DNA of 64,000 bases from Halichoerus grypus (lineage: Eukaryota; Chordata; Mammalia; Carnivora; Phocidae), in NCBI RefSeq assembly GCF_964656455.1, contig NC_135716.1:77600484-77664483 (forward strand), in the 5' to 3' direction. This document shows positions 23,591-35,560 of this stretch, piece by piece. The notes under the pieces are model-generated. The model saw only the letters and a list, made by a program, of their open reading frames with translations, did not search any database and was not told the DNA's origin. Position numbers and translations under genes: made by a program. How positions within the stretch are numbered: the first letter of the stretch is position 1; the number at the start of each line of letters is the position of its first letter.

Positions 23591-23764
23591 TTAAATTTAA
23601 ATTCAATTAGCCAACATATAGTACATCTTTAGTTTTTGAAATAATGTTCAATTATTCATTAGTTGCGTATAACACCCAGTGCTGATCACATCACATGTCC
23701 TCTTTATTGACCATCACTTAGTTAGCCTATCCCCCCACCCACCTCCCTTTCCACAACCCTCAGT
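23591..23764 (-). mobile_element. 5'-truncated carnivore L1 3' end, older type
   Basis: Antisense L1 3' UTR with 'aattagccaacatatagtac', 'gttgcgtataacacccagtg' and the C-rich 'ccccccacccacctccc' tract. The 10-bp flank ttagattttt occurs at 23581-23590 and 23765-23774. Its 3' end sequence is the older variant also seen at 55922, not the young variant at 37856. Confidence 0.8.
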
Positions 23765-23859
23765 TTAGATTTTTCATGATGAATTTCATGCCTTCATATC
23801 ACCTCTGCTACCTCATTGTATTACTGTTATGTTGATATCCTCCAGTCTGTCACTCCTCT

Positions 23860-26130
23860 TCATTAATTAATAATTTTGTCATCCGACCTAACAGCTTTCC
23901 TTTTGTATTGTCTTTCACTATTCCTTTGGACTATAAAAATGTTTGTAATACTCTCATTCACTCCATCTCCTCATCACCAATGTGTTTTCCTTTACTTGGA
24001 CGGCACCTGCCCCCATTTCCATATCATATCATTAACCTCATCACCACGAACACCCAGCAACACCACCACTTTTTCTTACTCTATCGCCTTGTTTTATTGT
24101 TAAATTTTCCCTGCCCAGCTTTGATTTCATGATAGTTTGCTATAATTTCTCTTTTTCAGACATTGTTAGCTCCCTCATCTCTTCCTCTTGTTAAATTCCT
24201 GTGATAGAAAATCAACATTTGTAGAATTTGTCTAGTCCCTCCTACACCTCAGAACATTGCAATATCATGCTGAGAATTCTCACTCAAATTCATGACCACA
24301 GATTACAATGGATACCTCTCAGTTTCTAGCAGCCATCCATACTTTCTTAGTATATTTTTGCTCTTTCTAAAATGTCTGTTTGACAACTTCTATCTCCTCA
24401 CAAGTAGTAAATCTAGTCCCCTTTCTCTTTCAGCTGATGGTCTTACTTAACATAATATTGCAAAAAATGGACATAACCTGGCATATTTTCCCTTTCCTTA
24501 TCACCACCAAATCACTACATGCATCCACTCCTTCTTCTCTTCCTTTTTGTTACAATGAATAAACTGACTCAGTTCCTGTCAAATATCCACCCTCATTTGA
24601 ATACTGGTCTTACTTCTCAGAGACTTGGTTCTTGCCAGTATCTTATTTTTCCCTGGTATCACCAATATGCCTATTGTTATTGTTTTAGTTATTTTATCAT
24701 ACAATCATGTTTTCTTCCAATAAAAACATCAGTCACTTGACTCCTTGACATCATACACTTTTCTAACTACTGGTTCATCTCTCTACTCTATTTAATAGAA
24801 GAACAAGAAAATATGTGTTATTGATATAATATTTATTTATATCTGTTCATATATTTATATATATGGATTTATACTTATAAGAGAGTATGGACACTGTCTT
24901 CATTTCTTCACCACACGTTCTCTTCTCAGCCATCTCCAGTCAGGCTTTGGGTCTAGATCTTACTACGCCTGGGTCCTCAAATCCAGTGCCTACACCTGCT
25001 TTTCAATATTTGACACAGTTGATCATGTTTTCCCTCTCCAATTCTTTTTCCCCTGGGATTTTTTCTGTTTTCTCAAAACAGAATGTGTAGTGTTTCCATC
25101 TATAATACTCCCCTATTAACTTGCTTTCTCTTTTTTTCTTTTTCCTTGTTTGTCTTCCTTTTCTTCTTGTCTTCAAAATTCAGCGGCACTTTGTACTCAG
25201 GCTTTTTTATCTTGTACGGCTACCTGTTCTCTCTACTAGCCCTTTCACAGCTTTAAATACACCTGCCTACATATCAATGACTCTCAAATATATTCCTTCA
25301 CCCTGACTTGTCTCCATCACCCCAGACTCATATATCAGACTGTGCCCTTGACATTTCCATTTGGATGTGAAACAGGCATTTCAAACTTAACATGCCCAAA
25401 ATAGAACTTTCCCAACTGTGTTTCTCAAACCCCAAATGTTGAAGTAATACGTCTGTAGTCATTGATTTCCTCTTCCATACCCAGTGTTCAGATTCAATCC
25501 ATCAGCAAGTCTTATTTATTTCATGCTTAAAATATATCCTAAGTCTGGCCATTTCTCACCACCTCCACGTTTATCTCCTTATTTGAGTCGCCATCCTCTG
25601 TTACTTGATTAATTGCAACTTTGTCTCACTACTTACATTCTAGCTCCTTAAAATATGTTTTTCACACAGCAATCAATAGAGAGATATTTTTGATGTAACC
25701 ATGCCATACCCTTGCTTAAAACTCTCTGACTTTTTATCCCAAATTTATCTTTGCCTAAAGGTGTCTGCAAGATTTGACCCGTGAGTATATCACCAATCTT
25801 TCTCTCCTTAATTTACAATGTTCTGGCCTGACTAACTTACTTTCGGGCACTTGAGTACATTATGTTCAATCCAGCTCACTAGGTATTCCTTCTCTCCAGA
25901 CAGCTCTCTTCCCTGATTTTTATAGCCCTTTTTTATTTTCTTTTGGAAGGGGCTTACCTGACCAACTAATGAAAGAAGCCCTCAGTTACTGTTCCATAAT
26001 CTTATTTAATTTTCTAACTCCTTTAGAAAGCTAACCCCACTAGCATGTAAGCTTCATGAGAAAATGAATCATATGTGTATTGGTTCTACATCAGTGCCTA
26101 GGGCAGGGCCTGGCACTGGCTATATGTCAA
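23860..26130 (+). mobile_element. LINE-2 (CR1-clade) fossil with reverse-transcriptase remnant
   Basis: On +, codons at 25009-25026 read F-D-T-V-D-H, the conserved reverse-transcriptase motif of L2. At 25252-25290 the stretch F-K-Y...H-I-N-D-S-Q-I corresponds to the YADD catalytic box (now degraded to HIND). Next come 'gactcatatatcagactgtg', 'catttcaaacttaacatgcc', 'tcaatccatcagcaagtc' and 'ggccatttctcaccacctcc'. The 3' part has 'tagcatgtaagcttcatgag' and 'cagggcctggcac'. It is about 2.3 kb, 5'-truncated and frame-broken, so inactive. The 5' limit is approximate; the part before 24500 is less certain. Confidence 0.7.
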
Positions 26131-27169
26131 TCATGTGAATGAGGTGACAAATTATTAAGGGATGAAGTGAGTTCAATGTGATGATGGGGAAATATCTAAA
26201 GAAATGGTTGTCCAACCTGATGAGAAGAAGAAGAAAAACATTTTAGAACAGAATTAAGAAGTAAATAAATTTATCAAATTCAGTCAATGAATGAGGGATT
26301 TTAGTTGTTAGGTTTCAGATTAAATCAGATGAATCTGCAGGCCCTGTAGTCTTTAGTAAATGATGGAGTTTTGTTCTCTTGACTTCAGGGCTTCATATTC
26401 TCAGTGAATGTCTTGGGCAAGAATTGAGACCATTGTCCTGGCCAACTCCCTCTATGGTTGATATAAAAATACTGAAAAAAGAATGCTGATTTGTTTGGAA
26501 TGATGTAATTTTTAATATGTAAGCATATTAAATATGAATTCCAGAATAATGGATTAAATATTAAAAATTATGAAGAAACCCATTTTCTGAATATTTTTGT
26601 GTTATTTTTGGAACAACTATGTATATTTAGTATTGTTGTATTTATTACACTTAAATGAACTTGTCAGATAAGAGACCTAGTAGATAAACCTTATTTTTCT
26701 GTTTGAAATGTATAAAGAGACTAATTATCTTTATACTTACGATTGAAAGGCACAAAGGAATTCTCACTAAGATTTTAAGCAATACTTAAAGAGTTTAAAA
26801 TTATTTAAAAGAGCTTAAAATTTTATCAACTTTATGAGCTTAACTCAATTAGATTTATAGGACTTATTTAATAACGAAACATTTTGTTAGACAAGTAGGT
26901 ACTAAGATAAATTTACATGTTAAATTTACAATGTTTACATTGTATAGGGGATTTTAATTATCTAAGATATAAAAACCTAGTAAATGACTTGATAAAAGAT
27001 ATTATATTTACAAATAGAATAATATTTGTAAACTGAATTTAATGACTTAAAATTGTTTTTTTTACTTGCACTTCAACAAATTAAAGAAACTAAATAATAA
27101 TTAAAAAATAAGTCTTTATTATAAAAAGAAGCCACCCTAGTGAAGTTAGAAATGCTCATATTCTCATGT
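26131..27169. other. Unassigned AT-rich DNA
   Basis: I see no gene, named repeat or notable structure in this stretch. Confidence 0.5.
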
Positions 27170-27265
27170 ACATTACCTAACATTTTCATCTCATTTGATC
27201 TTTATGTCAGCCTCTGTGAGGTGGATATACAAGTCTTACATTTCCTGTTTTAAGATGCACTACAT
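27170..27265 (-). repeat. MIR core fragment, antisense
   Basis: The stretch 'cattttcatctcatttgatc ... tctgtgaggtggatataca ... catttcctgttttaagatgc' follows the antisense MIR core. It is short and diverged. Confidence 0.55.
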
Positions 27266-27289
27266 GAAGACTTAGCTTAATCAATAAGC

Positions 27290-27600
27290 TATACTTTTTG
27301 TTATCTGTGGGTCTTCTCAGTTTCTTCTGCCTGCAACATTTTGCTTATCCTTTATCTCTCTCCTTTGGCTAATTTCTCCCTATCTTTCTCTAAAGAAAGC
27401 ATCCCTGATCCCCCAAAATAGAATAGATGTGCTTCCCATGTATTCTTGTTGTTTTCTGTACAAACCTCAAGACAGTATTTATTGTTGTGATGGTTTATTT
27501 AGCTTTCCTAGACCCTAAGCTCATTATTGACACCAACGGTCATATTTTTTTTTTCACAATTATAACGTCAATGTCTTGCACCTCTTTTTTTTCCAATCTT
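27290..27600 (+). mobile_element. LINE-2 3' end fragment, sense
   Basis: It follows the L2 3' region in order: 'tctgcctgcaacattttgct', 'tctctcctttggctaatttc', 'catccctgatcccccaaaat', 'gaatagatgtgcttcccatg' and 'gaccctaagctcattattga'. It is a separate copy from the one ending at 26130, or a downstream piece of it. No coding capacity remains. Confidence 0.65.
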
Positions 27601-27614
27601 GATGAGTAATTTCT

Positions 27615-28115
27615 TTCTTCCCTTTTCCCCTTTTATTGAAGTATGATTGCATATAAAAATTGTATATATTTAAGGTATATGACAAGAAGAAAGCATAGGG
27701 GAAAAGCTCCTTGACACTGGTGCTGGCAATGATTTTTTAAAGTTGATACCAAAAGCACAGGCAATGAAAGCAAAGACAAACAAGTGGGACTACATCAAAC
27801 TAAAAGATTTCTCCACAGCAAAGGAAACAATAAACAAAATGCAAAGGTAACCTATGGAATGTGAGAAAATATTTATAAACCATACATCTGATGAGAGGTT
27901 CATATCCAAAATAGATAAGGAACTCCTATAAATCAAAGGCAAAAGAACCAAATAACCCAATTAAAAAAAAAAAAGGCAAAGGACCTGAATAGACATTTTT
28001 CCAAAGACGTATAAAGGGTCAACAACTATATAAAAAAGATGCTCAACATTATTGTCAAAGAAATGCAAATCAAAACCACAAGGAGATATTACCTTGTACA
28101 TCTCTTTAGCACATA
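27615..28115 (+). mobile_element. Old L1 pieces: antisense 3' tail joined to sense ORF2 fragment
   Basis: At 27615-27685 + shows an antisense L1 3' end ('ttattgaagtatgattgcat', 'gtatatatttaaggtatatg'). From about 27695 the strand flips to sense ORF2: 'accaaaagcacaggcaatga', 'agtgggactacatcaaacta', 'gaactcctataaatcaaagg', 'gacctgaatagacatttttc', 'gaaatgcaaatcaaaaccac'. Opposite-facing adjacent L1 parts are expected from twin priming, but I find no duplication to prove one event. Confidence 0.65.
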
Positions 28116-28559
28116 ATAGGTAATAGGTAAACATTGCTGTTAATGGAAGATATGTGAATAAAGCCACACAGCTATAACTCACACTCAATTAGGCTCTACT
28201 CCTTCCAAATTCATCTTTCCTCCTTCAAATCAATGTTCACATTTAAAAAGTCTCTGAAATAAATATATTATTAAAATAGTTCCTAATGCTTGGTATTGGA
28301 AAGCTGGATATTGAAATATTGCTATACCTTTTATGATTGAAGAAATCAAGATATTCTCCTGAAATCAGTTCAAATTGATTGTCAGTGAAAAATAAGGCAG
28401 TTAGCCCAAATAAAGCATTGAGAAATACAGCAAGGAGATGCTGTACATGAGCTGGAAGCTAAAGAATACACATGTATAAAACATTTTTAAATTCTGGGCC
28501 ATCAGCATCCCCAGCACCTTCATAATCAAACACTGATCTGTGCTACAGATAGAATAAGA
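28116..28559. other. Unassigned DNA
   Basis: I recognise no repeat or gene in this interval. Confidence 0.5.
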
Positions 28560-28790
28560 TCATTGCCTTCCAGTAGCTGACACTCTGCAGGTAGAGGAAG
28601 TGAATATCACATGGCATGCTTGATATGGGCCAGTGCTAGCTAAGAAAAGATGCTCTGTAGGTCAGAGCAAAGAAGGGTGTTCTCCTGGATATTGTGCCAC
28701 AACAGATATTCTACCAAGGACAGTGCTTGGTCCATAGTAGAAAATAAATATTTTTGAAGTGAATGAATGAACGAATGAATGTGGAATTAA
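28560..28790. repeat. Probable L2/MIR-type fragments
   Basis: A segment with 'cagtagctgacactctgcag' resembles the antisense L2/MIR block 'caaggagctcacagtctag'. A following segment 'acagtgcttggtccatagta ... gaatgaatgaacgaatgaat' is the sense 3' tail typical of L2/MIR. Confidence 0.5.
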
Positions 28791-29997
28791 GTTGAGTCTT
28801 AAAGAAATAATAAAATACATTTGGCCAAAAATTTTGATACTTTCAAAATATTTTGGAAATGTTAAAAAGGGCTCCCTGTGCTTCCCCTCTGCATTCCTTC
28901 CTACTGCCTTAAAGCCATATGTATTTAACAGACCTGTTTTAAGGCCTTCACTTAAAGAACAGTTATTGTGAGATGGTAGAGTTAGAGAGTGTGCTGTGAA
29001 GGAAATCTTTCAGAACCGTTCACAGCTGGAAACATGAACAACTGCCTGCTCTCGTCTGAGTAAAATATTTAAAAAGATGTTTAGAAGCAGAAGACTGGTT
29101 TCACATTAACCTTTCCATATGGAGAAGAAGCTAGGGTGACAAGAAAATAAGATGAAGGGGCTTGGAAAACACATTTTTGTGTTTACTTTTAATGTTGTTA
29201 TTTGTGGTTATCTGCATTTTTGCTACTTTTACCTTTAAATATATTTGTGCTTAACAAGCAAACATTTGTAATATCAGAGACTATTTGCAAATGGGAGTCT
29301 GAGGAATCTTCAAGATAATAATATATCTCAGGCAAAATTATCATAAGATCAAATGCTGCTCTTGAACTATCAAAGTTATTATAATGAAATGCAAAATCAA
29401 GATGAACTTTATCATATTAAAAAAACTAATGAATTAATTGTAGTCTTCAAATATACAACAGTTTGAAGGAAAATTAGAATTTTGATGCCATGTCTTCAGG
29501 GATTATTTCATTTGTATAGGCCAAAAGATTTAATCATTTTGAATTCACAAACGCTTTTAAGAACATTTTGCAGCAATAATGGAAAACAAGATTTAACAGC
29601 AATGTTCACATTGTGCTTGACACGATATTGCTCTCATATCATGAAGCAATTCATTTGCTATGTTCAATCTATGGAAACTCAGGTTTTTCATTAGCATTAC
29701 AAGTGTATTCTGATTGAGTCAGATCAATATATCCCCACAAGTAGCATTAATTTATATGAGAGGAAAAAAAGTTTGAGATAATTTACTTTCCAGATTATTC
29801 AGGTTAATATATTATTTACAAAAAAATTCAGCTAATCTTTGAAAATAATTATAACAACTTTGTAAATAATAACACTCTGTAAAACCCTTTCCATACCTAA
29901 AGCCATAATACTTTGTAAAAGGTGTCATTTAAATGTGTGGAGGGCATATATTCCAAAGTAGTGCAAATTTGAAAGTTTTTGAAATTTAACTTTACTC
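28791..29997. other. Unassigned AT-rich DNA
   Basis: No gene or named repeat is visible. The small + frame at 29482-29694 has no support. Confidence 0.5.
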
Positions 29998-30013
29998 AAG
30001 AATATCAAGTTAA

Positions 30014-30197
30014 GGGGCTCCTGGGTGGCTCAGTTGGTTAAGTGTCTGTCTTCGGCTCAGGTCATGATCCCAGGCTCCTGGGATAAAGCCCCACATTAGG
30101 CTCCCTGCTCAGTGGGGAGACTGCTTCTTCCTCTCCCTCTGTCCCTCTCCCTGCTCATTCTCTCTGTCTCAAATAAATAAATAAAATCTTAAAAAAA
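30014..30197 (+). mobile_element. CAN-SINE, sense
   Basis: The head 'ggggctcctgggtggctcag' is followed by the 'caggtcatgatcccaggctc' region, a CT-rich body and the tail 'aaataaataaataaaatctt'. The flanks aagaatatcaagttaa (29998-30013) and aagaatgtcaagttaa (30198-30213) differ at one base. Confidence 0.95.
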
Positions 30198-30213
30198 AAG
30201 AATGTCAAGTTAA

Positions 30214-30943
30214 ATATTAGCTATCTTATCTATGAAAACTAATAATAAGGGACAAAAGAAAAATTCAAATCTATGTTTCTCTGGTGCCAAAGACTATTAT
30301 ATATTTCACATCCTGTTTTCTTATATCAGATATCCTCATAGTTCTATCTCATAATTTGAATTTTTAGTTTTCTTTCATAACATCCAACTTACTCCATCTT
30401 TTAAATGTAAAATATCTTGCTTATCTCAGAGCACTTTTCTGCTTTTAATATTCACCTGATATTAGTCTTGATTGAACCAACCAAATTTGCTATCCATGCC
30501 ATTCATCATGTCATTGATCTCAGGCAGTAGTGTTATTGTGATTATTTTTATTATAGATATTATTTGGGTAATCCTATGTAATTATAAAAGATCTGGATTT
30601 TTTTATTATTACCACACCTTCTAGTGTTAGGTAAAATAAGTTATTTGCAATCATAGTTTAATAAAAAAGTATCAGACTAATCCTTCTGGCTTATTAATCA
30701 TTAATTTTGGGATCATGAATTTATAATGTACATATTTGGGCATTATTTATGTGTGTATTTATGTCAAGATTCATATAAGAATGACAGCCTCCTCTATAGC
30801 TGGTAATCATAATTTTGCCCAGGTGCCCCAAAGAAAAATACAAACAAACAAACAAACAAAAAAAACCCAATAACATCTTTACAGAGGAACTTAGCCACAT
30901 TTCTTTTTTTTTTTATACTCCCAAAGGTCCCATTTATTCTTTT
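30214..30943. other. Unassigned AT-rich DNA
   Basis: It has an (ACAA)n/A-rich simple repeat at 30839-30860 and T runs near 30903. There is no gene. Confidence 0.5.
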
Positions 30944-31622
30944 TTTTTAACTTTTTTTTATTATTATGTTATGTTAATCACCATACATTACATCATTAGT
31001 TTTTGATGTAGTGTTCCATGGTTCATTATTTGGGTATAACACCCAGGGCTCCATGCAAAACGTGCCCTCTTTAATAGCCATCCCCAGGCTAACCCATCCT
31101 CCCTCTAGAACCCTCAGTTTTTCAGAGTCCATTGTCTCTCATGGTTCATCTCCCCCTCTGATTTCCCCCCTTTCATTCTTCCCCTCCTGCTATCTTCTTC
31201 TTTCTTCTTCTTCTTCTTCTTCCTCTTTTTTTAACATATAATGTATTATTTGTTTCAGAGGTACAGATCTGTGATTCAACAGTCTTGAACAATTCACAGC
31301 GCTCACCATTGCACATACCCTCCCCAATATCTATCACCCAGCAACCCCAACCCCCCACCCCCTCCCCTCCATCAACCTTCAGTTTGTTTCCTAAGATTAA
31401 GAGTCTCTTATGGTTTGTCTCCCTCTCTGGTTTCATCTTTCATTTTTTCCTCTCTTCCCCATGATCATCTGCCTTGTTTCTTAAATTCCGCATATCAGTG
31501 AGATCTTATAATAATTGTCTTTCTCTGAGTGAGTTATTTTGCTTACCATAATACTCCCTAGTTCTATCCATGTTGTTGCAAGTGACAAGATTTCTTTTTT
31601 TTTTTTTTTTTGATGGCTGCGT
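30944..31622 (-). mobile_element. 5'-truncated young L1 3' end
   Basis: Antisense 3' UTR of the same young L1 family as 37856: a poly-T start, 'gttaatcaccatacattaca', 'aggctaacccatcctccctc', a CTT-rich tract at 31190-31225 (GAA-rich in L1 sense), 'gtgattcaacagtcttgaac' and the terminal ORF2/UTR junction region. Long T runs at 31590-31611 interrupt it. The weak 7-bp repeat attcttt at both edges is not enough to call a duplication. Confidence 0.85.
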
Positions 31623-32099
31623 GTTTGCATTCTTTGTGATTGTCTACATATCTTTCTTTTTTCCTTTACATGCAGACTGTTTAGGATTAGCTTATTATTC
31701 ACAGTGATAGTAATCACCACAGTTAGCAACTTGTGTGGGCTCCCTGAGCTTCAGTCTCCACAAGGTGAGGGGATGGAGGTGAGGGGTTGCCTGCACATAC
31801 AGTGGGGGTGTTACAAGGAGGAAAACCCTGAGATTAGGAGATGCTAATCTTGTATACAGAGGCTGACAAGCCTGCCAAATCTCCCCTCCAGAGAGACACA
31901 ATGTCTTTCTTAACCCAGAGGGAAAGAAAAGCTGCTCTAGGGAGGGGAAGAACACATGTATTTATTATCCTTGAGTTTTTCTGTGGAGTCAATTTGAATT
32001 TAATGTTTAAAATAAAGCAAATCTGGTACTAATGTTGCTAGTTCACAGTTGTTTTGAACTTAGGCAACTAATTTTGTAAATATTAGGAGCAAGGACTAC
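31623..32099. other. Unassigned DNA
   Basis: A moderately GC-richer stretch at 31720-31960 gives overlapping open frames on both strands (minus 31695-31955). I recognise no protein or repeat in it. It may be an old LTR. Confidence 0.4.
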
Positions 32100-32285
32100 A
32101 AGGCAATATAATTTTGTGTACAACCATGGCTCTGTCACATATTGGGCATAAGACAAGTTAAATGTCTTTGGCCTTGGTTTTCTCACCTGTAAAATTAGAA
32201 TGCTAAAATAACTGTAATGATTAAATTATAGTATGAAGGACAATGCCTGGAACACAGTAAGCACAATAATAAGGGAGTTTTGGTC
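32100..32285 (+). repeat. MIR, sense
   Basis: The sense MIR order is clear: 'catggctctgtcacatattg', 'gcataagacaagttaaatgt', 'ttggttttctcacctgtaaa' and 'caatgcctggaacacagtaa'. Confidence 0.75.
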
Positions 32286-32533
32286 ACTTTATTGATTAAT
32301 TGTTTTCATAAATGATTTACTGACTACTTTTTTCCTTTTTCTAAAGAAGTTATGTTTACCTGTAAACATTTTTTTTCCATTCTTTATTATGGTAAAATAC
32401 ACAAACATAAAGTTTACTATCTTAACCATTTCTAAGTGTACAATTCAGTGGCATTAAATACATTCATGGTGTGAGGCCATCACCACCATCCAACTATAGA
32501 GCTCTTTTCACTTCTAAAGCCACAACTCTGTTC

Positions 32534-33072
32534 TGAAGAGTAGCAGAATATACCATCCTAAAACATGCCATTCTGACGTATCGATTATTTTTAGCTATAG
32601 GTACTTGGAAAACAGCAAATGCAGGGAGGGGCTTTCTGTGAACTCCCTTTATCTCCCTTTATCTACCTCTAAAAGGCACTCCGTTGTCAGAAATCCCCTC
32701 CCAGGAGTCATCAACCAAGGAGAACTGAGTGTTACCACAGGAGAAGAGACTGGAAATCCATACTATACCTAGACAAACCTTATCACAAATTAACTCCCAT
32801 CTGTGTTTTTAAGTGCTCATTCATCTTCTCTACACCCCAATCATTTACTCTTCCCTCAGAGGCCTAGTTCCCCATCCCTTTTCCCTAGTAAAATATTTAA
32901 TCCTGAATTCTAAACCACCTTAGATTTACTCATTTTTTCCTGGATATTTCCCATGTATACATAGGGTATACATGTTAATAAACTTCTGTTTTTCTCGTGT
33001 TAATCTGTTTTTTATTACAGGGGTCTCAGCTAACAACTCAGAAAGAGAGAAGGAAAAAGTTTTTTCCTCCAA
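32534..33072 (+). mobile_element. Endogenous-retrovirus-type solo LTR, sense, inside an L1
   Basis: The L1 3' region is interrupted between 'cacaactctgttc' and 'ctcattaaacaataattccc'. The insert begins TGAAGAG and ends ...TCCA (TG...CA). It has a polyadenylation signal in 'gttaataaacttctg' near its 3' end, followed by 'gttaatctgttttttattac'. Its blocks match the antisense LTR at 12179-12920, so the two are the same family in opposite orientation. No viral genes are present. The family name is uncertain. Confidence 0.65.
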
Positions 33073-35369
33073 TATAATACTCATTAAACAATAATTCCCC
33101 ATTCTGCCATTACTCTGAGCCTCTAGCAACCACCATTTCACTTTCTATCTCTATGATTTTGATTATTCTAAGTACCTCATTTAAATGGAATCATACAGTA
33201 TTTGTCTTTTTGTAACTGGCTTATTTCACTTAGCATAATGTCCTCAAAATTTATGCATATTGTCACCATACGTCAGAATTTTTCTTTTTTAAGACTGAAT
33301 AATATTCCATTGTATGTATATAACACATTTTGCTTTTCCATTTATCTGCTGTTGGTTACTTGAGTTTCTTCCACATTTTAGCTTTTATAAATACTGTTGC
33401 TTTGAATATAGATGTACAAATATCACTTCAAGATCCTGCTTTCAAATTTTTGGATACACAGCCGGAAGTGCAATTGCTGGATTTTATGATAATTTTATTT
33501 TTAATTTTCTGAAGAATAACCATACAGTTTTCCACAGCAGCTGCCTCATTATATATTCCCACCAACAGTGTGCAAGGGTTCCAATTACTCCACATCTTTG
33601 CCTGTACTTGTTATCTCCTGTTGTTTTTTATTTTTTTCATAGTAGCCACACTACTGAGTGTAAGGTGGTATCATGTAGCTTTGATTTACATTTCCCTAAT
33701 GATTAGTGATGAGCATATTTTCATGTGCTAGTAGGTCTTTTGTATATCTGCTCTGGAGAAATGTCTATTCAAGTCTTTTGTGAATTTTAAAACAGGTTGT
33801 TTTTTCATTATTGAATATTGGGTGACCCCTATATATTCTGGATATTAATCCCTTATCAGATAGATGTTTTGTAAATATTTTCTCCCATTCTATAGACTCC
33901 TTTTTACTCTCCTGATAGAGTTTTTTGATGCAGAAAATTTTTAATTTTTTAAGAACCTAAAGTGTCTATTTTTCTTTTGTTGCCTGTATTATTGGTGTTT
34001 TATTCAATAAATCATTGCCAAATCCAATGTCATGAAGATTTTGTCCTATGTTTACTTATAAGAGTTTTATATTTTTAGGTCTTACAGTTAGGTCTTTGAC
34101 CCATTTTGAGTTAATTTTTGTATTGATTTTAGGTAAGCGTCCATTTAATTCTTTTGCATGTAAATATCTAGTTTTTGCAGCAGCTTAAAAAAAAAAAAAA
34201 AAGACCGTCTTTTCCCATTGAATGAATTTGTCATTCTAATCAGAAATCACTTGACCATATATGTAAGGGTTTATTTCTGGGCTCTCTATCTATTACATTG
34301 ATCTATAGGTCTGTCTTTACGTCAGTACTACACTGTTTTGATTACTATATTACTATAGCTTCATAGTAAGTTTAAAAATCAGATAGTGTGATTCATCCAG
34401 CTTTATTATTTTTTTTTTTTTCAAACTTGTTTTGGTTGTCTGGGGTCCTTTGAGATTCCATATGAATTTTAGGATGGGATTTTCTATTTCTTCAAAAAAA
34501 TGTCATTAGGATTGTAATAAGGAATGCTTTGGTGAAGTTAATTCTTAAGAATTTTATTCTTTTTGATGCTATCATAAATTAAATTGCTTTCTTAATTTCC
34601 TTTTAGGATTTTCCTTTAGGATTGTTTATTGTTAGATAAAAATGCATCCATTTTTTATGTTGCTTTGTTGATTCATTTATTAGTTCTAAATTTTTCTGTG
34701 GATCTTTAGGATTTTCTGCATATGCAGTGATATCATCTGCAAACATAATTTTACTTTCTAATTTGGGTTCTTTTTATTCCTTTTGCTTAGATAATTGCTA
34801 CAGATAGAACTTTCAGTATTATATTGAATAGAGGGATCAAAGTGAGCATTCTTGCATTGCTCATAATCTTAAAGCAAAAGCTTTCTGTTTTTCACAAGTA
34901 AGTATGATGTTTGCTGTGAGTTTTCTATATATGGCTTTTATTATGTCAAGGGGTTTTCCTTCTATTCCTAGTTTGTTGAGTGTTTTTGTTATGAAATAGA
35001 GTTAAAGTTTGTCAAATGCTTTTTCTGCATCCATTGAGATGATCGTTTATGTTTTTTATTTCATTCTGTTAATATGACATTTACTAATGATTGTTTTTGT
35101 ATTTTAAACCTATCCTTGCATTGCAGGAATTAATCCCACTTTGTCACAATGTATAATCCATTTAATATACTACCAAATTCAGGTTGCTAGCATTTTTTTG
35201 AGGATTTTTGCATCAATGTTTATAAGGGATATTGATCTGTAGTTTTCTTTTCTTGTACTTCTTTGGCTTAAACATGAAGGTAATGGCCTCAAAGAATAAG
35301 TTACAAAATGGTCCTTCCTCTTCAATTGTTTTGGAAAAATTGGAGAAGAATTGGTTTTAGTTCTTTATT

Positions 35370-35560
35370 TTTTTAATTAAAAAAAGATTTTATTTATTTA
35401 TTTGAGAGAGAGAGAATGGACAGTGGGGAGGGGCAGAGAGAGAGAGAGAGAGAGAGAGACGCAGGTTTCCCACTGAGCAGGAAGCCCAACGTGGGGCTTA
35501 ATCCCAGGACCCGGAGATCATGACCTGGCCCGAAGGTCAACTGAACCACTCAGGCACCCC
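35370..35560 (-). mobile_element. CAN-SINE, antisense, inside the old L1
   Basis: An antisense SINE with a (GA)n-expanded body (35424-35459) and the head 'aaccactcaggcacccc'. The duplication is short: ttagttctt at 35357-35365 and 35561-35569. Part of the tRNA-like region is altered ('ggcccgaaggtcaactg' shows a small deletion). Confidence 0.9.

Noticed and set aside
30815..30860. 'caggtgcccc' followed by an A-rich (ACAA)n run as a SINE remnant
   Set aside because: Only about ten bases match a SINE head end, there is no body, and no duplication is present.
33314..33706. 130-aa + strand frame
   Set aside because: It is the antisense of an old L1 ORF2 C-terminal region.
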